Part shown: in pieces, positions 35,894-44,594 of the stretch
Numbering within the stretch: position 1 is the first letter of the stretch
Layout: each line of letters opens with the position of its first letter
DNA from: Falsiroseomonas ponticola
GTDB taxonomy: Bacteria; Pseudomonadota; Alphaproteobacteria; Acetobacterales; Acetobacteraceae
Direction: 5' to 3'
Length of the DNA: 64,000 nucleotides
NCBI RefSeq assembly: GCF_016805305.1
Contig: NZ_JAERQN010000006.1
Location: 1-64,000 of the forward strand
Translations under genes and position numbers: made by a program
Notes under the pieces: model-generated
Databases searched by the model: none
Told to the model about the DNA's origin: nothing
The model's input: the letters and a program-made list of their open reading frames with translations, nothing else

Positions 35894-36694
35894 CTAGCCC
35901 GCGAGTTCGCGTGACCGCGCCGTGGCGGCCGCGATGGCGCGGGAGATGTGGGCGGGCCAGGCCGCTTCCTCCATCAGCACGGCCAGGGCGCGCTCCGTCG
36001 TGCCCTTGGGGCTGGTCACGTTCTTGCGCAGCTGCGCCGCATCCTCCGTGCTCGCCGCCAGCAGCGCGCCCGATCCGGCCACGGTGCTGCGGGCCATGCG
36101 CCGGGCGAGATCGGCCGGGATGCCCTGCTCCACCGCCGCGCGTTCCAGCAATTCGGCCAGCAGGAAGACATAGGCCGGGCCGCCGCCGGAGACCGCCGTG
36201 ACGGGGTCGAGCAGCCCTTCCTCCTCCACCCAGGCGATCTCCCCGGTCGCGCCCAGCAGCGTGTCGGCCAGCGCGCGCTGGGCGGCGGAGACGGCGGGCG
36301 CGGCATAGGCGACGGTGAAGCCCTGCCGCACCGCGGCCGGCGTGTTCGGCATGGCGCGCACCACCGCGGCGCCGGCGCCCAGCAGCCCCTGCATGAAGGC
36401 GACGGTCTTGCCCGCCATGATGGAGACGAAGACGGCCGACCCCGCGAAGCGCGCATGCAGCGGCAGCGTCGCCGGCGCCTCCTGCGGCTTGGTGGCCAGG
36501 ATCACGGCGGCGGGGGCGAAGCCCGCCGGGATCTCGGCGGCGTCCCGCAGCAGCGTCGCGCCCGGGAAGGGGCCGGTGGCGAAGGGATCGACGATGATCG
36601 TCTCCCCGAGGCCGCGTTCCCGCCAGCCGGCCAGCATGGCGCCGCCCATCTTGCCGCAGCCGATGAGGAGAAGGGGGGGAAGGGTATCGGTCAT
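35894..36694 (-). CDS. proC: pyrroline-5-carboxylate reductase
   Basis: ProC makes proline from pyrroline-5-carboxylate with NAD(P)H. The 266-residue protein starts LLLIGCGKMGGAMLAGW (Rossmann GxGxMG), has RAMPNTPAAVRQG, and the C-terminal dimer helix block AVSGGGPAYVFLLAELLERAAV followed by LRKNVTSPKGTTERAL, which is diagnostic. The ATG at 36694 is chosen. It follows YbjN by 47 bases, an order found in many Rhodospirillales. Confidence 0.95.
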   Translation of the reverse strand: MTDTLPPLLLIGCGKMGGAMLAGWRERGLGETIIVDPFATGPFPGATLLRDAAEIPAGFAPAAVILATKPQEAPATLPLHARFAGSAVFVSIMAGKTVAFMQGLLGAGAAVVRAMPNTPAAVRQGFTVAYAAPAVSAAQRALADTLLGATGEIAWVEEEGLLDPVTAVSGGGPAYVFLLAELLERAAVEQGIPADLARRMARSTVAGSGALLAASTEDAAQLRKNVTSPKGTTERALAVLMEEAAWPAHISRAIAAATARSRELAG

Positions 36695-36741
36695 GGGGGA
36701 ATTACTCCCCCACCCCATCCCGGCCGGCAAGGGTCCGGCGC

Positions 36742-37248
36742 TCAGGCCTCTCCCACGCAGTCCAGCATCGCCGCCTGCAGCGCATCCGCCGGCGCCTTGC
36801 CGCCCCAGAGGACGAACTGGAAGGCCGGGAAGAAGCGCTCGCATTCCGTGATGGCGATATCGACCATGTCCTCCAGGCTCTCCGCGGAGGCGCCGGGCGC
36901 GCCGCGCAGCAGCACGGAATGGCGGAAGACCGGCACGCCATCGTCGCTGTCGATGCCGAAATGGCCGATCCACAGCTTCTCATTCGCCAGGGCCAGCAGC
37001 TCGAACAGCCGCTCCCGCTTGCCCGCCGGCACCTTCATGTCGAAGGTGCAGGAGAAATGCATGGCGCTGATCTCATGCGACCAGGAGAAGTACAGCCCGT
37101 AGTCGCACCACTTGCCCGGCGCTTCCGCGGCCATTTCGGCGTCGGAGCGGCGTTCGAAGGCCCATTCATTGGCCGCGACGATCTGCTCCAGCACGTCGAG
37201 GGGGTTCGCGGACCGGTCGCGTTCCTCGTAACCGAGATAGGCGGACAT
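36742..37248 (-). CDS. YbjN domain-containing protein
   Basis: A 168-residue cytosolic protein of the YbjN family, a type III secretion chaperone-like fold with no known enzyme activity. Features include NPLDVLEQIVAANEWAFER at the start and FDMKVPAGKRERLFELLALAN near residue 80. The start ATG 37248 has GGAGGTG 7-12 bases before it; the frame is open further upstream but that part is not family-like. It is upstream of proC on the same strand. Confidence 0.88.
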   Translation of the reverse strand: MSAYLGYEERDRSANPLDVLEQIVAANEWAFERRSDAEMAAEAPGKWCDYGLYFSWSHEISAMHFSCTFDMKVPAGKRERLFELLALANEKLWIGHFGIDSDDGVPVFRHSVLLRGAPGASAESLEDMVDIAITECERFFPAFQFVLWGGKAPADALQAAMLDCVGEA

Positions 37249-37438
37249 CGCGGCACCTCCTTCGCCCGACCGGGAAACCCGACCCCCAAGGTGTAGGGGG
37301 TAGGACACCCCGAATCGCCACAAGGGGTAGATTACGCAACCGCAAAACGCGGCTGCAAGCATGGGTTCCGCGAAGCCTGCCAAAGAGTTGTGGACGAATC
37401 CGGCCATGGCGGTTTCGCCGCGGCCGGGAACCCCGCCC

Positions 37439-37798
37439 TCAGTCGCCGCTCGGCGTGCCGACGGGATCGCTCTCCGGCGGGTGGGTGCGGGCGGTCCGCG
37501 CCTCGATCTCCGCCAGCCGCGCTTCCAGCGCCACCACCCGGGCCTCCAGCGCCTCGGCCTGCTCCCGCGCCCGCCGCGCCACTTCCAGCGCCGCGTCCAG
37601 ATCCTCCCGCTTCACCAGGTCCAGGCGCTGCACCATGGCATCCAGCTGCGCGCGGCCCATCGCCTCGGCTTCCTGCCGGGCGCCGGCCAGCACGCTGAAG
37701 GCGCCGCCCGCCATGCCGGCCAGGTCGTCGAACAGCCCCCGCTTGCCGCCGCCAGGCCCCCCGGCCGAACCACCCGCCGACCCTGTTCCGCTGCTCAT
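37439..37798 (-). CDS. ubiK: UbiK/BMFP accessory factor
   Basis: UbiK (YqiC) supports the ubiquinone biosynthesis complex and has a membrane-fusogenic coiled coil. The 119-residue protein has a Gly/Ser-rich N-terminal tail, then LFDDLAGMAGGAFSVLAGARQEAE, and the strongly predicted coiled coil VKREDLDAALEVARRAREQAEALEAR ending in an acidic tail. Located two genes from proC, a common alphaproteobacterial neighbourhood. The 190 bases before YbjN hold no gene. Confidence 0.88.
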   Translation of the reverse strand: MSSGTGSAGGSAGGPGGGKRGLFDDLAGMAGGAFSVLAGARQEAEAMGRAQLDAMVQRLDLVKREDLDAALEVARRAREQAEALEARVVALEARLAEIEARTARTHPPESDPVGTPSGD

Positions 37799-37975
37799 CA
37801 CGACACTCCCAACCGGTGAAACCGCTTCTGTCCCGCGCGCGTCATCGCGGCCTATACGCACCCCGAAGCCACGGCCTATACCCGCCCGCGTGCGCGGCCC
37901 CAACCGCGCCCCGGCACGGGGCCATGCCGTGCCCGGGCCCATCGATCAAGCCGCGAGGCGAGAGGACAACCGCCG

Positions 37976-38968
37976 ATGTATCTGGTCACGGGTGGCGCCG
38001 GTTTCATCGGCTCCAACCTTGTCGCCGCCCTCTGTGACCGGGGGGAGGAAGTCATGGTGGTGGATCGCCTCCGCCAGGGCGATCCGGGGCGGGAGAAGTG
38101 GCGCAACATCGCCAAGCACCCGATCGCCGGCATCCTGCCGCCGGAGGAGCTGGAGGATTTCTGGTCCGAGGACCCGGAGGTGGAAGCGGTCTTCCACATG
38201 GGCGCCATCAGCGCCACCACCGCCACCGATGGCGACCTGGTGGCCGCCACCAACTTCACCCTGCCGCTCTGGCTCTGGGCCGTCTGCGCGGAACGTGGCG
38301 TGCCGCTGATCTACGCCTCCTCCGCCGCCACCTATGGCGATGGCGCGCAGGGCTTCGCGGATGACGATGCGCCGGCCGCCCTCGCCGCGCTCCGGCCGCT
38401 CAACCTCTATGGCTGGTCGAAGCTCGCCTTCGACCGCCGCGTGGCGGATATGCTGGAGCGTGGCGTGCCCGCGCCCCCGCAATGGGCGGGGCTGCGCTTT
38501 TTCAACGTGTATGGCCCCAACGAATACCACAAGGGCCGGATGGCCAGCGTCGTCTTCCACAAGTTCCACGAGGCCCGCGGCGGCGCCCCCGCCCGCCTGT
38601 TCCGCTCGGACCGCGACGGCGTCGCGGATGGGGAGCAGAAGCGCGACTTCGTCCATGTGGATGACTGCGTCGCCGCCATGCTCTGGCTGCTGGACAACCC
38701 GCAGGCCAGCGGGCTGTTCAATGTGGGCTCCGGCCAGGCGCGCAGCTTCCTCGACCTGGTGCGCGCCATGTTCGCGGGGATGGGGGAGCAGGAGCGGATC
38801 GAGTTCATCGACATGCCCGCCGACCTCCGCGGCAAGTACCAGTATTTCACGGAAGCGCCGATGGCGAAGCTGCGCGCGGCGGGCTTCGACCGGCCCGCGA
38901 CCTCGCTGGAGGACGGCGTCGGCCGCTACGTCCGCGATTTCCTCCTGTCACCCGATCCGCATCGCTGA
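37976..38968 (+). CDS. hldD: ADP-glyceromanno-heptose 6-epimerase
   Basis: HldD epimerises ADP-D-glycero-D-manno-heptose for the LPS inner core. The SDR fold opens YLVTGGAGFIGSN, and the catalytic pair is Tyr145 and Lys149 in LYGWSKL after a YASSAATYGDG loop. The diagnostic stretch FFNVYGPNEYHKGRMASV separates it from other sugar epimerases. Length is normal (330 residues). It is followed by lgt after six bases, and it is the first of a long envelope-related plus-strand run. Confidence 0.95.
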   Translation: MYLVTGGAGFIGSNLVAALCDRGEEVMVVDRLRQGDPGREKWRNIAKHPIAGILPPEELEDFWSEDPEVEAVFHMGAISATTATDGDLVAATNFTLPLWLWAVCAERGVPLIYASSAATYGDGAQGFADDDAPAALAALRPLNLYGWSKLAFDRRVADMLERGVPAPPQWAGLRFFNVYGPNEYHKGRMASVVFHKFHEARGGAPARLFRSDRDGVADGEQKRDFVHVDDCVAAMLWLLDNPQASGLFNVGSGQARSFLDLVRAMFAGMGEQERIEFIDMPADLRGKYQYFTEAPMAKLRAAGFDRPATSLEDGVGRYVRDFLLSPDPHR

Positions 38969-38974
38969 GGCCGG

Positions 38975-39775
38975 ATGTTCTTCGCGATCCCCTTCCCGAT
39001 GATCGACCCCGTGCTGGTCGAGATCGGGCCCTTCGCGCTGCGCTGGTACGCGCTGGCCTATATCGCCGGCATCGTGCTGGGCTGGATGCTGGCGCGGCGC
39101 ATGGTCGCGCTGGCGCCGCGCGTCGCCAGCCAGGAACAGGTGGATGATTTCGTCACCTGGGCGACGCTCGGCGTCATCCTGGGCGGGCGGCTCGGCTACG
39201 TGCTGTTCTACCGCCCCGGCTACTACCTGACCGCGCCGCATGAGGCGCTGTATGTCTGGCAGGGCGGCATGTCCTTCCATGGCGGCATGCTCGGCGTCAT
39301 CGTCGCGGCGCTGTGGTTCTGCCGCCGCCAGGGCCTCAACCCGCTGGCCTTCGGGGACCGCATCGCGCCGGTGGTGCCGATCGGCCTGTTCTTCGGGCGG
39401 CTGGCCAACTTCATCAATGGCGAGCTCTGGGGCCGCGTCTCCGACGTGCCCTGGGCCATGGTCTTCCCGACCGGCGGGCCGGACCCGCGTCACCCGAGCC
39501 AGCTCTACCAGGCGGGGATGGAGGGCATCGTCCTGTTCATCCTGCTGCAGGCGCTGGTCCGCCAGACCGCGCTGCGGGACCGGCCGGGCTTCCTGACCGG
39601 CACCTTCCTGGCCGGCTATGGCGTGGCGCGCTTCCTGGGCGAGTTCTTCCGCCAGCCCGATGCCCATCTCGGCTTCCTCTTCGCCGGCGCCACCATGGGG
39701 CAGCTGCTGTCGCTGCCGATGATCGCGGCCGGGCTGTTCCTCATCGCCCGGTCACGCCGCGCCGCGGCAGTCTGA
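38975..39775 (+). CDS. lgt: prolipoprotein diacylglyceryl transferase
   Basis: Lgt attaches diacylglycerol to the lipobox cysteine of prolipoproteins in the inner membrane. The 266-residue protein has about seven membrane helices, the HGG motif (SFHGGMLG), and the Lgt signature GRLANFINGELWGR with the conserved Arg and Asn. Its stop overlaps the next gene by one base (TGATG). Confidence 0.96.
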   Translation: MFFAIPFPMIDPVLVEIGPFALRWYALAYIAGIVLGWMLARRMVALAPRVASQEQVDDFVTWATLGVILGGRLGYVLFYRPGYYLTAPHEALYVWQGGMSFHGGMLGVIVAALWFCRRQGLNPLAFGDRIAPVVPIGLFFGRLANFINGELWGRVSDVPWAMVFPTGGPDPRHPSQLYQAGMEGIVLFILLQALVRQTALRDRPGFLTGTFLAGYGVARFLGEFFRQPDAHLGFLFAGATMGQLLSLPMIAAGLFLIARSRRAAAV

Positions 39776-40788
39776 TGGCTGAGGGGATGGAGCGCCTCGA
39801 CCGCTTCATGGCGCGCGCGGTCGCGGCCTATTACGCCCGCCCCGCGACGCCCTTCGGCCGGGGCGGCGACTTCACCACCGCGCCCGAGATCAGCCAGGCC
39901 TTCGGGGAGGTGCTGGGCGCCTGGGCCGCCGTGGTGTGGGAGAGGATGGGCAGCCCCGATTCCGTGCTGCTGGTGGAATGCGGCCCCGGCCGCGGCACGC
40001 TGATGGCCGATGCGCTGCGCGCCGCCGGCGACGTCGCCCCCGCCTTCCGCGCCGCGCTGCGCCTGCACCTGGTGGAGACCTCCCCCGCGCTGCGGCAGGC
40101 GCAGCGCCGCGCGCTGGGCGATGCCGTCGCCGCCTGGCATGACGACCTCTCCACCCTGCCGCCCGGCCCGATGCTGCTGCTGGCCAATGAATTCCTCGAT
40201 GCCCTGCCGATCCGGCAATTCGTCCGCCGCGGCGATGGCTGGGCCGAGCGCCATGTCGAGGCCGGCGCCTTCGTCGAACGCCCCGCCGACACCCCGCCGC
40301 GCTGGCCCGCCGAGGCGCCGGAAGGCGCGGTGCGGGAGGTTTCCGACGCGGCCGAGGCCATCATCCGCGCCCTCGCCGCGCGGCTCGCCACCCAGGGCGG
40401 CGCGGCGCTGTTCATCGACTACGGCCCGGCGGAATCCTGCCTGGGGGAGAGCCTGCAGGCCGTCGCCGCCCAGCGCGGCGGCCTCGACCCGCTCGCCGAT
40501 CCCGGCACGGTGGACCTGACCGCCCATGTCGATTTCGCCGCCCTCGCCGCCGTGGCGTGGGAAGCGGGCGCGGCCGCGCAGGGCCCGCTGCCGCAGGGGC
40601 TCTTCCTCCAGCGCCTCGGCCTCATGACCCGCGCCGCCATGCTCGCGCAGTCCCGCCCGCGGCTCGCCGGCGATATCCTGAGCGGCGCCGAACGCCTGGT
40701 GGCGGCGGAGGGGATGGGCCGCCTGTTCAAGGCCCTCGCCCTCTGCGACCCTGCCCTCCTCCCCCTGCCCGGATTCGAGACGCCATGA
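39775..40788 (+). CDS. MidA/NDUFAF7-family SAM-dependent methyltransferase
   Basis: A 337-residue class I methyltransferase of the NDUFAF7/MidA family. The mitochondrial member methylates an Arg of a complex I subunit during assembly. Motifs: RGGDFTTAPEISQAFGEVLG (N-terminal signature), LLVECGPGRGTLMADALR (SAM loop), and LLLANEFLDALPIRQF. The start ATG 39775 overlaps lgt by one base and the stop overlaps pgeF by four. lgt-MidA-pgeF order is widespread in alphaproteobacteria. Confidence 0.92.
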   Translation: MAEGMERLDRFMARAVAAYYARPATPFGRGGDFTTAPEISQAFGEVLGAWAAVVWERMGSPDSVLLVECGPGRGTLMADALRAAGDVAPAFRAALRLHLVETSPALRQAQRRALGDAVAAWHDDLSTLPPGPMLLLANEFLDALPIRQFVRRGDGWAERHVEAGAFVERPADTPPRWPAEAPEGAVREVSDAAEAIIRALAARLATQGGAALFIDYGPAESCLGESLQAVAAQRGGLDPLADPGTVDLTAHVDFAALAAVAWEAGAAAQGPLPQGLFLQRLGLMTRAAMLAQSRPRLAGDILSGAERLVAAEGMGRLFKALALCDPALLPLPGFETP

Positions 40789-41549
40789 CCCCCGGCTTCC
40801 TGACCGGCCCCCTGCCGCTGCCGCACGCCTTCTTCACCCGCCAGGGCGGCGTCTCCTCCGGCCCCTTCGCCTCCCTCAACTGCTCCCTCTCCTCCCCCGA
40901 TGATGCGGAGGCCGTGCGCCGCAACCGCGCCGCGGCGGCGGCGGTGCTGGGGGGCGGCCCCGGCGACCTGCTCGGCCTCTACCAGGTGCATGGCGTGGCC
41001 GTCGCCGATGGCCGCACGCCCTGGGACGACACCACCCGCCCCCGCGCCGATGCCGTGGTCACGGACCGGCCGGGCCAGGTCATCTCCGTCGTCACCGCGG
41101 ATTGCGCGCCGGTCCTCTTCGCGGATGAGGAGGCCGGCGTGATCGGCGCCGCCCATGCGGGCTGGCGCGGCGCCGTGGCCGGGGTGCTGGAGGCGACGAT
41201 CGAGGCCATGGAAGCCCTCGGCGCCCGCCGCGCCCGCATCGCCGCGACCGTCGGCCCCTGCATCGGCCAGGCGAGCTACGAGGTCGGCCCCGATCTGCGC
41301 GGGGAGGTGCTGGCCCGCGACGCCGCCGATGCCCGCTTCTTCGCCGATGGCGCGCGGGCGGATCGCTGGCAGTTCGACCTGGCGGGCTATTGCGTCGCGC
41401 GCCTCGCGGCCGCGGGCGCGGGCCGGGCCGGCGCGCTGATGGTCGATACCCTGGCGGAGGAGGATCGCTTCTTCAGCCATCGGCGCCGCACCCTGGCTGG
41501 CGGCGGGCCGATCGGCCACCAACTCTCCGCCATTGCCCTGCCGCGGTGA
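40785..41549 (+). CDS. pgeF: peptidoglycan editing factor / purine nucleoside phosphorylase-like PgeF
   Basis: PgeF (YfiH, DUF152) is a zinc-binding cytosolic enzyme with nucleoside or UDP-MurNAc amino-acid editing activity. The 254-residue protein has RQGGVSSGPFASLN, LYQVHG, TADCAPVLFAD (Cys ligand), AAHAGWRGA (His ligand) and GPCIGQASYEV. The ATG lies in the overlap ATGA with the previous stop. Confidence 0.93.
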   Translation: MTPGFLTGPLPLPHAFFTRQGGVSSGPFASLNCSLSSPDDAEAVRRNRAAAAAVLGGGPGDLLGLYQVHGVAVADGRTPWDDTTRPRADAVVTDRPGQVISVVTADCAPVLFADEEAGVIGAAHAGWRGAVAGVLEATIEAMEALGARRARIAATVGPCIGQASYEVGPDLRGEVLARDAADARFFADGARADRWQFDLAGYCVARLAAAGAGRAGALMVDTLAEEDRFFSHRRRTLAGGGPIGHQLSAIALPR

Positions 41550-41553
41550 TCCC

Positions 41554-41622
41554 ATGCCCTACGTCGTCATGTTCATGGTGCTGATGATGCTGACCCTGCT
41601 GGTTTCCTGTGTCATCGCCTAG
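41554..41622 (+). CDS. 22-residue hydrophobic membrane peptide
   Basis: A short reading frame encodes [22 protein letters not shown] and stop, one uninterrupted membrane helix. It starts four bases after the pgeF stop and its last 14 bases overlap the GTG start of the next lipoprotein gene in another frame, so it may couple translation. There is no strong ribosome binding site. It could be a real small membrane protein or chance hydrophobicity in a GC-rich frame; the tight fit between two genes favours the former. Confidence 0.45.
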   Translation: MPYVVMFMVLMMLTLLVSCVIA

Positions 41623-42586
41623 CGCGCGCCCCCGGCGCGCCCTTCTCGCCGCGCTGGCGCCCCTGGCGCTGGCCGCCTGCGGCGACCTGCCGCAGCCCTT
41701 CCGGGGCCGGCCGGGCCAGGTGGCGCGCCAGCTGCGCCGCCCGCCGGGCTATCGCGTGGCGATCCCCCCCTCCGCCCAGACCATGCTGACGGATGCGGAT
41801 TCCGCCGCCTTCGCCCGCGCCATGGCGGATGCGCTGGTGGCGCAGGAAGTGCCCGCGGTGGCCGGGGATGCGCTGCCGCTGGACTGGCAGCTGATCGTCG
41901 GCGTGGAACGCGACGGCGCGCTGGTGACGCCCCGCTTCGCCCTGACCAACGGGGATGGCGTCGCGCTCGGCATGCTGGTGGGCCGGCCGGTCCCGGCGCG
42001 GGAATGGGCGGATGGCAATGCCCAGCTGTTCGGCCGCGTCGCCGCGGAAGCCGCGCCCCGCCTGGCCGACCTGCTCTCCCGCATCGAGGCGCAGGCCCGC
42101 ACCGGCGACGAGCGCGCCGCCGGGTCCGGCGCGCCGGTCATGCGCCTGCTGCCCGTGCGCGGCGCGCCGGGGGATGGCAACCGCAGCCTGACGGCGAAGA
42201 TGAAGGACAGCCTGGCCGCGCTGGGCTTCCAGGTGCAGGACCAGGCGGAGGGCGCGGATTTCGCCGTCTCCGGCGAGGTGACCATGACGCCGGTCGGGCG
42301 CGGCCTGCAGCGGGTGGAGATCGTCTGGACCGTCTCCCGCCGCGATGGCCAGGACCTCGGCCGCGTGGCGCAATTGAACGAGGTGCCGGCCGGCACGCTG
42401 AACGGCCTCTGGGGCGATGTCGCCTTCGTGGTGGCGGAGGAAGCGGCCGGCGGCGTGCGCGACGTGGTGTTCAATGCCGGCGGCATCGGCGCCCGCCCGG
42501 CGACCCCGGCCGCGCCCGCCGCCCCGCCCACGGCCACCCCCGCGGCCGCCACCCCCGCCGCGGCACCGCCCCGCCGGCGGCGCTAG
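41609..42586 (+). CDS. putative lipoprotein
   Basis: A 325-residue protein of unknown function. The signal peptide ends LALAAC (lipobox Cys near residue 24). The mature part has two related alpha/beta segments (about residues 50-150 and 180-285, the second with [18 protein letters not shown]) and a Pro/Ala/Thr-rich C-terminal tail. It starts at GTG 41609, inside the end of the small peptide gene. Between pgeF and prs, possibly co-transcribed with the former. Confidence 0.72.
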   Translation: MSSPSARPRRALLAALAPLALAACGDLPQPFRGRPGQVARQLRRPPGYRVAIPPSAQTMLTDADSAAFARAMADALVAQEVPAVAGDALPLDWQLIVGVERDGALVTPRFALTNGDGVALGMLVGRPVPAREWADGNAQLFGRVAAEAAPRLADLLSRIEAQARTGDERAAGSGAPVMRLLPVRGAPGDGNRSLTAKMKDSLAALGFQVQDQAEGADFAVSGEVTMTPVGRGLQRVEIVWTVSRRDGQDLGRVAQLNEVPAGTLNGLWGDVAFVVAEEAAGGVRDVVFNAGGIGARPATPAAPAAPPTATPAAATPAAAPPRRRR

Positions 42587-42734
42587 CACGGCCCCTCACC
42601 CGGCGAGGGGGCCGCCATGCATGGGCGTCATCGGCCCGCGATGGACACCCAACCGTCACGTTGCTACCAACCCGCCCGTCGCGGCGGTGGGTTTCCGGCG
42701 CGGCACCCTCCCTTCCCCCCGGGGTTCGTGTCGC

Positions 42735-43667
42735 ATGAAGATCATCGCCTGCAACAGCAACCGCCCGCTTGCCGAGGCGGTGGCATCGGCGCTGGGCATC
42801 CCGCTCACCCAGGCCTCCGTCCGCCGCTTCGCGGATATGGAGATCTTCTGCGAGATCCATGAGAATGTCCGCGGCGAGGATGTCTTCGTGGTGCAGTCCA
42901 CGAGCTACCCCGCCAATGACAACCTGATGGAGCTGCTGATCATGCTGGACGCGCTGAAGCGCGGCAGCGCGCGGCGCATCACGGCGGTCATCCCCTATTT
43001 CGGCTATGCGCGGCAGGACCGGAAATCGGGCCCCCGCACGCCGATCTCCGCCAAGCTGGTGGCGAACCTGATCACCGCCGCCGGCGCCAACCGCGTGCTG
43101 ACGATGGATCTGCACGCCGCCCAGATCCAGGGCTTCTTCGACATCCCGGTGGACAACCTCTTCGCCGCCCCCCTCTTCGCGCGCGACATCCAGGAGCGTT
43201 TCGCGGGCCGCGACCTGATGGTCGTCTCCCCCGACGTCGGCGGCGTGGTCCGGGCCCGCGCCATCGCGGCGCGCATCCACACCGACCTCGCCATCATCGA
43301 CAAGCGCCGCCCCCGCGCCGGCGTGTCCGAGGTGATGAACGTGATCGGCGAGGTCGAGGGCCGGCACTGCATCCTGGTGGACGACATCGTGGATAGCGGC
43401 GGCACGCTCTGCAACGCGGCGGAAGCGCTGCTGAAGAACGGCGCGAAATCCGCCAGCGTCTATGTCACCCATGGCGTCTTCTCCGGCGGCGCGGTGGCGC
43501 GCGTCGGCGCCGCGGCGATCGAGCACATGATCGTCACGGACAGCATCCTCGCGACGGAAGCCGTGCGCGTCAGCCGCAACATCAAGCAACTGACCATCGC
43601 CCCCCTGCTGGCCGAGGCGATGAAGCGCATCAGCGAGGAAAGCTCCGTCTCCACGCTGTTCAACTGA
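42735..43667 (+). CDS. prs: ribose-phosphate pyrophosphokinase
   Basis: Prs makes PRPP from ribose-5-phosphate and ATP. The 310-residue protein has the flexible-loop segment [36 protein letters not shown], the KRRP catalytic loop ([10 protein letters not shown]), and the PRPP loop [11 protein letters not shown]. The start is ATG 42735, which gives [17 protein letters not shown]. The 148 bases before it carry no obvious promoter boxes. The stop overlaps the next small lipoprotein by one base. Confidence 0.97.
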   Translation: MKIIACNSNRPLAEAVASALGIPLTQASVRRFADMEIFCEIHENVRGEDVFVVQSTSYPANDNLMELLIMLDALKRGSARRITAVIPYFGYARQDRKSGPRTPISAKLVANLITAAGANRVLTMDLHAAQIQGFFDIPVDNLFAAPLFARDIQERFAGRDLMVVSPDVGGVVRARAIAARIHTDLAIIDKRRPRAGVSEVMNVIGEVEGRHCILVDDIVDSGGTLCNAAEALLKNGAKSASVYVTHGVFSGGAVARVGAAAIEHMIVTDSILATEAVRVSRNIKQLTIAPLLAEAMKRISEESSVSTLFN

Positions 43668-43819
43668 TGCGCGCGCTCGCCCTGCTGCTGGCGGTGCTGG
43701 CGCTGTCGGCCTGCACGACCGAACAGATCGCGCGCGGCGCCGCTTCCGCCTGCCGCGCCAGCCCGCAATCCTGCACGGACCGCACGGCGCCGGAAGCGAC
43801 GCGCACACCGGGCCTGTAG
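43667..43819 (+). CDS. 50-residue small lipoprotein
   Basis: A short gene translates to a signal peptide ending LALSAC (lipobox; [20 protein letters not shown]) and a 35-residue mature tail with two more cysteines (SACRASPQSC). It starts at the ATG that overlaps the prs stop by one base (TGATG), so it is co-translated with prs. Function unknown. Confidence 0.65.
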   Translation: MRALALLLAVLALSACTTEQIARGAASACRASPQSCTDRTAPEATRTPGL

Positions 43820-43840
43820 CGCAAGCCTGCTTCGCGCGGA

Positions 43841-43861
43841 CGCGCCGCCTGCCGCGGCGCG
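43841..43861 (+). terminator. GC hairpin after the prs operon
   Basis: An 8-bp perfect stem (43841-43848 with 43854-43861) with a 5-base loop lies 22 bases after the stop of the small lipoprotein. No T-run follows, so intrinsic termination is uncertain. Confidence 0.35.
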
Positions 43862-43929
43862 CGATGACGTGATGCAACGCCGGCGCCTGCGATGCGCTAC
43901 GCGGCGATCCAGGATTCAGGGATCGCGCG

Positions 43930-44196
43930 ATGTATTGGGTGGTGGTCGGGCTGGCTACCTTTGCCGACTGGTTCCGTCATGAAGGCCACCACATCCGCAA
44001 CCGCACGATCCTGGCGGCGCTCGTCACCGGCGGCGCCCTGCTGCTGGAAGCGCCGCTCTGGGCCGCGCTGATGCTGGCAGCCGGCATCTGGATCTGGGCC
44101 GCGATGCCGATGCAATGGCCCCGCGCCACCAGCGCCGCCGGCATCGCCGCCGGCGCCGGCATCATGGCCTGGGCGCTGGATCTCTCGCTGTTCTGA
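43930..44196 (+). CDS. small membrane protein, 88 residues
   Basis: A protein with two hydrophobic segments (about residues 25-60 and 65-85), beginning MYWVVVGLATFADWFRHEGHH. AGGGA 7 bases before ATG 43930 supports the start. I do not recognise the family. It is convergent with the DUF35 gene after six bases. Confidence 0.6.
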   Translation: MYWVVVGLATFADWFRHEGHHIRNRTILAALVTGGALLLEAPLWAALMLAAGIWIWAAMPMQWPRATSAAGIAAGAGIMAWALDLSLF

Positions 44197-44202
44197 GGCG
44201 GC

Positions 44203-44589
44203 TCAGGCGAGGGTGAAGCAGGGCACGGGCGCGCCGTCATTCTCGCTGGCCTTGAACACCAGCCGCACCATGGCGCCGATGCGCACCGCCTCCAGCTCGC
44301 AATCCACGATGTTGGTGAACAGCCGCGGACCTTCCGCCAGCTCCACATAGGCCGCGCAGACCGGCCCGCCGGCGCGCAGGATGGTGTAGCTGTAGATCGT
44401 CCCCGCCCCGCTCGCCTCCACCAGGTCGACATTCGGCGAGAGGGTGAAGGGCGAGACGCCGCGCGGGTACCAGAAGTGCTTCCCGGTGTCCTTGCAGAGC
44501 CCGATCAGCAGGCGGCCCTCGCGCGCCGCCTCCCACACCGCCTGGCTGGTGGGGTCCGCGACGGGGGCGGCGAAGAGCTTCTCGCTCAT
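44203..44589 (-). CDS. DUF35 OB-fold protein, thiolase partner
   Basis: DUF35 proteins pair with thiolases of the SCP2/steroid side-chain type and position acyl-CoA substrates. The 128-residue protein has the OB-fold stretch GAGTIYSYTILR and VYVEL-like AAYVELAEGPRLFTNIV. The usual N-terminal zinc ribbon should carry four cysteines, but only one remains (LLIGLCKDTG), so metal binding is probably lost. ATG 44589 is set by GGGAG about 9 bases upstream; a GTG at 44598 overlaps the thiolase stop. It is downstream of the thiolase on the same strand. Confidence 0.85.
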   Translation of the reverse strand: MSEKLFAAPVADPTSQAVWEAAREGRLLIGLCKDTGKHFWYPRGVSPFTLSPNVDLVEASGAGTIYSYTILRAGGPVCAAYVELAEGPRLFTNIVDCELEAVRIGAMVRLVFKASENDGAPVPCFTLA

Positions 44590-44594
44590 GGGTG

